Positions 57,809 to 64,000 of a stretch of 64,000 bases of DNA are shown piece by piece. Source of the stretch: Aromatoleum evansii (GTDB lineage: Bacteria; Pseudomonadota; Gammaproteobacteria; Burkholderiales; Rhodocyclaceae). The DNA lies in contig NZ_WTVK01000016.1 of NCBI RefSeq assembly GCF_012910805.1, positions 41,331 to 105,330 on the forward strand, written 5' to 3'. Each line of letters opens with the position of its first letter. The stretch's first letter is position 1. The translations under genes were made by a program, and so were the position numbers. A model generated the notes under the pieces. It worked only from the letters and a program-made list of their open reading frames with translations. It searched no databases and was not told the DNA's origin.

Positions 57809-58464
57809 AGCCTGCACTCGTCCGCGTCGGGCGCGGACTTGCGATCGGCGTCGCCGTGGTCGCCTGGGCGGTCGCTGCGCATTACACGAGTGCGCTCGTC
57901 GATGAGTCGTCCTGGGGGGCGCTGCTTGCGATCGCACCCTTCGCGGCGATCGCCGCGGCTTTCGCCTGGCAATCGTCGCGCCGCGCCGCGATGCTCGGCG
58001 TGCTTGCGGCCGCAACGCTTGCGTTGGCGCTGGCGTGGCCGACGCTTGCGCGCAACGTCGGCTGGCTCTATTTCGTCCAGCACGTCGGCACGAACGTCCT
58101 GCTGGGGATTGGTTTCGGACGCACGCTCGCGGCCGGGCGCGAGCCGATGTGCACGCGCATCGCACGCACGATGCACGCGACCGTCAGCCCCGCGCTCGCT
58201 CGCTATACACGGCAGGTGACGGTCGCATGGACGATCTTCTTCGCCGCGACTGCGGCGATTTCCTGTCTGCTGTTCGCGTTCGGCTCCATCGAGACGTGGT
58301 CCGCCTTCGCCAATCTCCTGACCATGCCGCTGGTCGGAATGATGTTCCTTGCAGAGTACCTCGTGCGCCTCAGGCTGCTCCCCGAAGATCGCAGCAGCAT
58401 CCTGGACGCCGTCCGCGCGTACCGGCGCGCGTCGCCCACCGCAAAACCTGTTAACGAGCAATGA
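57805..58464 (+). CDS. COG4648-like integral membrane protein
   Basis: A 219-residue inner-membrane protein with about six helices (AIGVAVVAWAVAAHYTSAL, ALLAIAPFAAIAAAFAW, MLGVLAAATLALALAW, VAWTIFFAATAAISCLLFAF, LTMPLVGMMFLAEYLV). It resembles the COG4648 proteins found in aryl-polyene and xanthomonadin-type clusters. Its reaction is unknown; assistance to lipid-linked polyene handling has been assumed. Start ATG overlaps the ACP stop and its own stop overlaps the synthetase start, so it is co-translated. Confidence 0.75.
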   Translation: MKPALVRVGRGLAIGVAVVAWAVAAHYTSALVDESSWGALLAIAPFAAIAAAFAWQSSRRAAMLGVLAAATLALALAWPTLARNVGWLYFVQHVGTNVLLGIGFGRTLAAGREPMCTRIARTMHATVSPALARYTRQVTVAWTIFFAATAAISCLLFAFGSIETWSAFANLLTMPLVGMMFLAEYLVRLRLLPEDRSSILDAVRAYRRASPTAKPVNEQ

Positions 58465-59813
58465 CGCACCCCGCTTCCGCAACACTGCCGCTCCTCGCCC
58501 ATACCAAACCGGATGCCGTGGTCGCCTGGCGGCATGACGGCCCCGTGACGGTCGAACGCTTCCTGGGTGACGTTGAGCGCCTCGCATCCTCGCTACCCGC
58601 GGGCGGACACGTCCTGAACGTGTGCGCGGATCGCTACCGCTTCACCGTCGGGCTGGCCGCGACGCTGGTGGGCCGCAAGATCAGCCTGCTGCCCTCGACG
58701 CATACCCCCGAGACCGTCCGGCAACTGCAGGTGTTCGCGCCCGACACGTTCTGCCTGACCGACAGCCCGGCCTGCGACATCGACTTGCCGCAACACCACT
58801 TCATCGAGTCCCCGGTGGCCGCTTCGCCGGAAGGTGGCGCGGTGCCGATGATCGACGTGGATCAGGTCGTGGCCTATGTGTTCACGTCCGGCTCGACCGG
58901 CACGCCGATGCCGCACGCGAAGACCTGGGGGCCGCTCGTGCGCAACATCGCGGCAGAGGCCGACAGGCTGGGGCTGGTCGACAAGCCGTTCACGCTGATC
59001 GGCACCGTTCCACCACAGCACATGTACGGTTTCGAATCGACCGTGCTGCTGGCGCTGTTGTCCGGCGGCGCGATCTGGACGGGGCGGCCGTTCTATCCGG
59101 CGGACATCGCGGACGCGCTGGCCGCAGTTCCCCGTCCGCGCGTCCTGGTCTCCACGCCGTTCCACCTGCGTACGCTGCTGAGCGCAGGGACCGAGGTGCC
59201 GCCTGCGGACCTCGTCGTATCCGCCACCGCTCCGCTGTCGGGCAACCTCGCGGTAGCGCTGGAGGCACAATTGCAGTGCCCGCTGATCGAGATCTACGGC
59301 TGCACCGAAACCGGCCAGACGGCCACCCGGCGCACGGCCGAAACGGCCGAATGGCAGCTGATGCGCGGTCTCGCGCTCACTGTTGAAGACGAGAAGGTGT
59401 GGGCACACGGAGGCCACGTCGAGACGCCAACGGTGCTGAGCGACATCATCGAGCCCACCGCGGACGATCGCTTCCTGCTGCACGGGCGCTCGGCGGACCT
59501 CGTGAATATCGCTGGCAAGCGCAGCTCGCTCGGTTACCTGAATCATCAGCTGAATGCGATCCCGGGTGTCGTCGATGGCAGTTACTTCATGCCCGAAGAC
59601 GAGCAGACCGACGGGGTGACGCGCCTGACAGCTGTCGTCGTCGCTCCGGGCCTCGACCGCGCGACGCTGCTGCAGGCCTTGCGCGAGCGAGTCGATCCCC
59701 TGTTCCTGCCGCGCCCGCTGATCTTCGCTGACGCCCTGCCGCGCAACGCGACGGGCAAGCTTCCGCGCGCGGCACTGGAGGAACTGCGGCGCACGCTGGG
59801 CGGCAGCGAATGA
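58461..59813 (+). CDS. ApeH-like AMP-forming acyl/aryl-ACP synthetase
   Basis: A 450-residue ANL-superfamily enzyme, shorter than most acyl-CoA synthetases. The P-loop-like VAYVFTSGSTGTPMPHAKTW is intact, IEIYGCTETGQTATRR contains the adenylate-contact motif, and LVNIAGKRSSLGYLNH and PRNATGKLPRAAL carry the hinge and catalytic Lys. In E. coli, ApeH activates the aryl primer for loading on ACP; the same role is likely here given the neighbours. Tail overlaps the dehydratase start by 4 bases. Confidence 0.88.
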   Translation: MTHPASATLPLLAHTKPDAVVAWRHDGPVTVERFLGDVERLASSLPAGGHVLNVCADRYRFTVGLAATLVGRKISLLPSTHTPETVRQLQVFAPDTFCLTDSPACDIDLPQHHFIESPVAASPEGGAVPMIDVDQVVAYVFTSGSTGTPMPHAKTWGPLVRNIAAEADRLGLVDKPFTLIGTVPPQHMYGFESTVLLALLSGGAIWTGRPFYPADIADALAAVPRPRVLVSTPFHLRTLLSAGTEVPPADLVVSATAPLSGNLAVALEAQLQCPLIEIYGCTETGQTATRRTAETAEWQLMRGLALTVEDEKVWAHGGHVETPTVLSDIIEPTADDRFLLHGRSADLVNIAGKRSSLGYLNHQLNAIPGVVDGSYFMPEDEQTDGVTRLTAVVVAPGLDRATLLQALRERVDPLFLPRPLIFADALPRNATGKLPRAALEELRRTLGGSE

Positions 59814-60109
59814 TTCACGAATCGAGCGTGCGGATTCCCGCCGATCATCCGTCTTTCGCGGGACACTTCCCTGGCCGGCCGATCGTGCCGGGCGTGGTAC
59901 TGCTGGGCTTGGCGACCCGCGCGCTCGGGGGTGCGCTCGGGCGCCAAGTGCCGCCCTGCGGCATCGCATCGGCCAAGTTCCTGCGCCCGGTCGGCCCGGA
60001 TACCGAACTGCGCATCCGCCTTACCGAATCCGGAACGAACTGGCGCTTCGACATCCTTGCCGGGGACGACTGCGTCGCGACCGGCGTCCTGCGAGTCGAT
60101 CCGGCGTGA
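59810..60109 (+). CDS. ApeI-like 3-hydroxyacyl-ACP dehydratase
   Basis: A 99-residue hot-dog-fold protein. HPSFAGHFPGRPIVPGVVLLGLATRAL is the FabZ/FabA-like active-site segment with the His in HFPGRPIVPG. The short length fits the ApeI subunit, which works in a dehydratase pair during polyene elongation. The partner (ApeP) would have to lie outside this window. The start overlaps the synthetase stop, and the stop overlaps the acyltransferase GTG start by 4 bases. Confidence 0.87.
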   Translation: MIHESSVRIPADHPSFAGHFPGRPIVPGVVLLGLATRALGGALGRQVPPCGIASAKFLRPVGPDTELRIRLTESGTNWRFDILAGDDCVATGVLRVDPA

Positions 60110-61050
60110 GCGACGCGTCGAGCGCAACGCCCCGGCGGGGAACCGCCGAATGGGCGAGCCGTCCGGAACGCAGCAACTACGCGACGCTGCGGCTGATGAC
60201 ATGGATCTCGCTGCGACTCGGCCGCCGCGTGGGACGCGCGGTGCTGTTGCTGATTTCGGCCTACTTCCTGCTCTTCGCGCCGGCCGCCCGGAAGGCCTCG
60301 AGAGAATGGCTCCGACATGCGCTGGGCCGACGCCCTGCCGCCATGGAGCGGTTCCGGCACATCTTCAGCTTCGCGAGCACGATTCACGACCGCATTTATC
60401 TGGTGAATGACCGTTTCGACCTGTTCGACATCCGCGTACACGGGGGCGAACTCGTGCGGGCAGCGGTGGATGGTGGCCAGGGCGTGTTCCTGATGGGGGC
60501 GCACCTGGGCAGCTTCGAGGTCATGCGCGCGATCGCGCGTCAGCAACCCGGGATGCGGGTGGCGATGGTCATGTACGAGGAGAATGCGCGCAAGATCAAC
60601 GACACGTTGGCCGCGATCAATCCGGCCGCACGCGCGGACATCATTCCGCTGGGGCATCTCGATTCGATGCTGCAACTGAAGGAGCGCCTTGATGACGGCT
60701 CGCTCGTGGGCGTGCTCGCGGACCGCAGCCTGGGCGACGACCCGTCGCAGCCCGTCGATTTCTTCGGTGAGCCCGCGGAGTTTCCGGTCGGCCCGTGGCG
60801 CATCGCGGCCATGCTCAAGCGGCCGGTGATCCTGATGGTGGGGTTGTATCGCGGCGGCAACCGCTACGACGTGCACTTCGAGGAACTCGCCGATTTCTCC
60901 GCGGCAACGCGCGAGAACCGGGCACGGCTGATCGATGACGCAGTCGAACGCTACGCCGCACGCCTTGCGCACTACGCCGGACAGGCACCGTACAACTGGT
61001 TCAATTTTTTCGATTTCTGGCGCAGTGCGCGACGCCGCGCGACGCATTGA
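60106..61050 (+). CDS. LpxL-like acyltransferase
   Basis: A 314-residue membrane-associated acyltransferase of the lysophospholipid/lauroyl transferase superfamily. A hydrophobic helix near 45-60 (VLLLISAYFLLFAP) anchors it. GVFLMGAHLGSFEVMR replaces the usual HxxxxD motif as HLGSFE, with the acidic residue Glu. VGVLADRS and FGEPAEFPVGPWRIAAMLKRPVI are LpxL-family segments. It probably attaches the polyene or a fatty acid to a lipid carrier. The GTG start at 60106 is supported by the overlap. Confidence 0.83.
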   Translation: MSDASSATPRRGTAEWASRPERSNYATLRLMTWISLRLGRRVGRAVLLLISAYFLLFAPAARKASREWLRHALGRRPAAMERFRHIFSFASTIHDRIYLVNDRFDLFDIRVHGGELVRAAVDGGQGVFLMGAHLGSFEVMRAIARQQPGMRVAMVMYEENARKINDTLAAINPAARADIIPLGHLDSMLQLKERLDDGSLVGVLADRSLGDDPSQPVDFFGEPAEFPVGPWRIAAMLKRPVILMVGLYRGGNRYDVHFEELADFSAATRENRARLIDDAVERYAARLAHYAGQAPYNWFNFFDFWRSARRRATH

Positions 61051-61067
61051 CCGCCCCTGGAGTATCC

Positions 61068-61670
61068 GTGTTCAAAGCTGCATCCATGCGCCTCCTCGTC
61101 GCCGCCCTGCTCGCCGCGGCTTCCTTGCTGCACGGCCCGCAGGCCATAGCGGCCGAGTCGTGGACGGTTGCCCAGCTGATGCAGGCCTTGGGCAAGCACC
61201 GCAGCGGACAGGCCACCTTCCAGGAACGGAAGTATCTCGCCGTGCTCGACCAGCCGGTCGAATCGTCCGGCGAATTGCGCTTCCAGGCGCCCGACCGGCT
61301 GGAGAAGATCACCCTCAAGCCGCGTCCCGAAGCGCTGGTCCTCGAAGGCAACAACCTGAGCGTGACGCGTGGCAAGAAGCAGTTCAACGTGCGCCTGTCC
61401 GACTACGGCGAAGTCGCCGGTTTCATCGACAGCATCCGCGCGACGCTGGCCGGGGACCGCGATACGCTTGAGCGCACCTATGCGCTGCATCTTGCCGGCA
61501 ATGCGGAACGCTGGACCCTGACCCTGCTGCCGCGGGACACTCGCATGGCCGAGGTCGTGACCCGCATCAACATCACCGGCACACGCGGGCTGCTGCGTGA
61601 AATCGAGATCCTCCAGGCGGACGGCGACCGCTCGGTCATGGAGATCGTGGCGCTGGGGCAGGCACGGTGA
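61068..61670 (+). CDS. LolA-like periplasmic lipoprotein carrier
   Basis: A 200-residue exported protein. MFKAASMRLLVAALLAAASLLHGPQAIAAESW is a signal peptide, and the mature part has a LolA-like beta-rich fold (FQERKYLAVLDQPVESSGELRFQAPDRLEKITLKP). It should carry a lipid or lipid-linked product across the periplasm. I place the start at GTG 61068, with GGAG 5 bases upstream; a TTG at 61047 overlapping the previous stop is less likely. The stop overlaps the next GTG start. Confidence 0.85.
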   Translation: MFKAASMRLLVAALLAAASLLHGPQAIAAESWTVAQLMQALGKHRSGQATFQERKYLAVLDQPVESSGELRFQAPDRLEKITLKPRPEALVLEGNNLSVTRGKKQFNVRLSDYGEVAGFIDSIRATLAGDRDTLERTYALHLAGNAERWTLTLLPRDTRMAEVVTRINITGTRGLLREIEILQADGDRSVMEIVALGQAR

Positions 61671-64000
61671 CACGCCGTTTCCTGCCGGCACTGCTGCTGT
61701 GGCTGGCCTTCGTCGCTACCTGTGCTGCCGTCGTCAGCCAGACGCGTTTCACGGCCGACCTCTCGGCCTTCCTGCCCGAAGCGCCCACCGCAGAGCAGCG
61801 GGTACTGGTCGAGCAGTTGCGCGACGGCATGGTATCCCGCCTGCTGCTGGCCGGCATCGAGGGCGGCGACGCCGCTCAGCGGGCGCAACTCTCGCGTGCG
61901 CTCGCCGCCAAGCTGCGCGCCGATGCGGCCTTCGGCATGGTCGCGAACGGCGAGCCCGTCCATCGCGAGAGCGACCATGCCTTGCTGTTCATGCACCGTT
62001 ATGTGCTGAGCCCCGCCGTGACCGCGGAGCGCTTCACGTCGTCCGGTCTGCAACAAGCGATCGCGGAATCGGTCGACCTCCTCGCCTCGCCGCTCGGCAT
62101 GCTCACGAAGTCGCTGCTGCCGCGCGACCCCACCGGCGAACTGATGCAACTGCTCGAACGGCTCGATGGTGGATCCCGCCCCGCGATGCAGGAGGGAGTA
62201 TGGGCTTCGCGGGACGGCAGACGCGCCCTGCTGCTCGTGCAGACCCGCGCCTCGGGCTCGGATCTCGACGGCCAGCAGGCGGCGATCGATTCCCTGCGCA
62301 GTGCCTTTGCGAGCGAGGCATCGAAACTACCTTCCGGGACCGATCTGAAGCTGCTGGTTTCCGGCGCCGCCGTGTTCGCGGTCGATTCGCGATCCACCAT
62401 CGAGAGCGAGGTGACGCGCCTCGCCCTGGTGTCGGCCGGGATCATCGTTGCGCTCCTGCTCTTCATCTACCGCTCGCCGACAGCCCTCCTGCTCGGGCTG
62501 CTGCCGGTGATATCCGGGGCACTGGCCGGCATCGCCGCGGTCAGCCTCGGATTCGGCGTGATGCACGGGGTCACCCTCGGTTTCGGCACCACCCTGATCG
62601 GCGAGGCGGTCGATTACGCCATCTACCTCTTCGTCCAGTCCGGTTCGACAGCGACGAACACCGGGCGCAACACCTTCTGGCCGACCATACGCCTCGGGGT
62701 GATGACGTCCATCTGCGGCTTCGGCGCGCTGATGTTCTCCGGCTTTCCCGGCCTGGCGCAGCTCGGCCTGTATTCGATCGCGGGCCTGATCGTCGCTGCG
62801 CTCGCGACGCGCTACATCCTGCCGCACCTGCTGCCTGCAGGATTCGCGATCCGTGACGTGACCCCGTTCGGACTGCGACTTCAGCGCGTCGTCACAGCAG
62901 TGCGCAGACTGCGCTGGATCCTTGCCGGATTGGCGGCGCTGGCCGGAGCCTTCGTGTTTGCCCAGCACGGCCGGATCTGGAATCACGAACTCGCGGCCCT
63001 GAGCCCGGTGCCGCCGCAGGCGCAGGCGGTCGACGCCATGTTGCGCAGCGATCTCGGCGCGCCGGACCTGCGCTACATGATCGTCGTCCGTGCAAACGAT
63101 GCCGAGGGCACGCTGCAAAAGGCGGAGGCGGTATCCGCGCGGCTGCAGGTGCTCGTCGATGCCGGGGAGATCGGCGGTTTCGAAAGCCCGTCGCTGTATC
63201 TGCCGTCCCGGGCCCGACAGCTCGAACGCCGCTCCGCGCTCCCCGAGCCGCAGGACTTGCGCGAACGGCTCACGAGCGCGACCGCGGAGCTGCCCCTGCA
63301 GGCCAGCCGCCTCGGACCCTTCGTCGAAGACATCTCCGCAGCGCGTGAGCGCCCCCCTCTGACACGCGCAGACCTCGACGGAACGAGCTTCGCGATGGCC
63401 GTCGACTCGCTGCTCCTGCGTCAGGGCGCGCAGTGGACCGCGCTGCTGCCGCTGCGCGCGCCCGTCGAGGGGGCGCATGCGGGGGAAATCGACCCCTCTA
63501 CCGTGCGCCTCGCGCTCGACGCGGCGGCGGAGGCCGCCCCGCTCTTCATCGACATGAAGAGCGAATCCGGGCAGCTCTACGCGGGCTACCTGCGCGAGGC
63601 GATCATGCTGTCGCTTGCGGGCGTCGCAGCGGTCATCGCCCTGCTTGCGCTCGCTCTGCGTTCGCCGCGGCGCGTCCTGCGCGTCCTGCTGCCGCTCGCT
63701 GCCTCGGTGCTGACGGTCGTGGCCGGACTCGTGCTCGCCGGCGTGGCGCTGACGATCCTGCACCTCGTCGGCCTGCTGCTGATCGTCGCAGTGGGCTCCA
63801 ACTACGCGCTGTTCTTCGACGGCAAGGGCGACGAGGACGCCCCTCCGCCCGCGACCCTCGCGTCGATGCTGTTTGCCAACCTCACGACGGTCGCCGGCTT
63901 CGGCGTCCTCGCATTCTCCTCGGTTCCCGTGCTGCAGGCGATTGGCGGCACGGTCGGCCCCGGCGCCCTCCTCGCCCTGATCTTCGCCGCCGCCTTCGCC
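61667..64000 (+). CDS. MMPL/RND-family exporter, C-terminal end outside window
   Basis: A 778-codon open frame runs off the window without a stop. The GTG start overlaps the LolA-like stop (GTGA). An N-terminal membrane helix (FLPALLLWLAFVATCAAVV) is followed by a periplasmic domain and a helical bundle (about 245-390, LALVSAGIIVALLLFIYRSP, IYLFVQSG) with the MMPL/sterol-sensing-like pattern. A second periplasmic domain follows and a second bundle starts near residue 645. It belongs to the group of hydrophobe exporters found in aryl-polyene loci and probably moves the polyene lipid. The C-terminus is not visible. Confidence 0.85.
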   Translation, partial: MTRRFLPALLLWLAFVATCAAVVSQTRFTADLSAFLPEAPTAEQRVLVEQLRDGMVSRLLLAGIEGGDAAQRAQLSRALAAKLRADAAFGMVANGEPVHRESDHALLFMHRYVLSPAVTAERFTSSGLQQAIAESVDLLASPLGMLTKSLLPRDPTGELMQLLERLDGGSRPAMQEGVWASRDGRRALLLVQTRASGSDLDGQQAAIDSLRSAFASEASKLPSGTDLKLLVSGAAVFAVDSRSTIESEVTRLALVSAGIIVALLLFIYRSPTALLLGLLPVISGALAGIAAVSLGFGVMHGVTLGFGTTLIGEAVDYAIYLFVQSGSTATNTGRNTFWPTIRLGVMTSICGFGALMFSGFPGLAQLGLYSIAGLIVAALATRYILPHLLPAGFAIRDVTPFGLRLQRVVTAVRRLRWILAGLAALAGAFVFAQHGRIWNHELAALSPVPPQAQAVDAMLRSDLGAPDLRYMIVVRANDAEGTLQKAEAVSARLQVLVDAGEIGGFESPSLYLPSRARQLERRSALPEPQDLRERLTSATAELPLQASRLGPFVEDISAARERPPLTRADLDGTSFAMAVDSLLLRQGAQWTALLPLRAPVEGAHAGEIDPSTVRLALDAAAEAAPLFIDMKSESGQLYAGYLREAIMLSLAGVAAVIALLALALRSPRRVLRVLLPLAASVLTVVAGLVLAGVALTILHLVGLLLIVAVGSNYALFFDGKGDEDAPPPATLASMLFANLTTVAGFGVLAFSSVPVLQAIGGTVGPGALLALIFAAAFA

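Overview
The window is GC-rich, densely coding chromosomal DNA from a betaproteobacterium. It is most likely one of the Rhodocyclales (Azoarcus, Aromatoleum or Thauera relatives). The grounds are an exosortase B / PEP-CTERM exopolysaccharide locus, a complete TCA block under a GntR-type regulator, a polyhydroxyalkanoate phasin, an Rnf complex followed by nth, the Aat/Bpt pair, and an aryl-polyene-type lipid cluster. The genus is inference from gene content. I see no phage, insertion sequence, CRISPR array, rRNA or tRNA gene.

Layout. (1) 1-8.7 kb: an exopolysaccharide locus. On the minus strand are a beta-barrel EpsL, two PEP-CTERM proteins, EpsD, EpsE, EpsF, EpsG and exosortase B (cut by the window edge). 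The initiating sugar transferase EpsB is divergent. (2) 8.7-12.1 kb: ClpB with a clear sigma-32 promoter, then a phasin preceded by a PhaR-type palindrome. (3) 12.1-19.1 kb, minus strand: moaE, moaD, moeA and mobB, an ATP-grasp-like gene of unknown substrate, the helicase YoaA and the ATPase ZapE. (4) 19.1-32.9 kb: central metabolism. Minus-strand odhL, odhB, odhA, gltA and sdhE-B-A-D-C are followed by a GntR regulator that is divergent from mdh and a CitE/malyl-CoA-lyase-like gene. A perfect 16-bp palindrome between the regulator and mdh is the likely operator.

(5) 33-40 kb: an IF-1 paralogue with a long leader, a class III cyclase with an FHA domain, and an iron region. In the iron region a DUF2325 gene and fbpA diverge from Fur-box-like palindromes. 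The permease fbpB and ATPase fbpC are nearby in separate, oppositely oriented units, with a degenerate receiver protein and a basic low-complexity protein between them. (6) 40-43 kb: the two N-degron transferases aat and bpt, and pyrD. (7) 42.7-48.6 kb: rnfABCDGE and nth, with a recognisable promoter. (8) 48.6-57.2 kb: DUF1841, a receiver-histidine kinase fusion, a MoxR/VWA pair, MarR divergent from a ClC channel, htpG with a textbook sigma-32 promoter, and greB. (9) 57.5-64 kb: an acyl carrier protein, a COG4648-like membrane protein, an acyl-ACP/CoA synthetase, an ApeI-like dehydratase, an LpxL-like acyltransferase, a LolA-like carrier and an MMPL exporter that runs off the window. This looks like the first half of an aryl-polyene-type locus.

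Most of the window is recognisable housekeeping and cell-envelope biology. The least explained items are the ATP-grasp gene embedded with molybdopterin genes, the Fur-flanked DUF2325/Fbp region with its cysteine-rich ATPase tail and degenerate receiver, and the tiny PEP-CTERM protein. All functions are read from motifs and context, with no database search.
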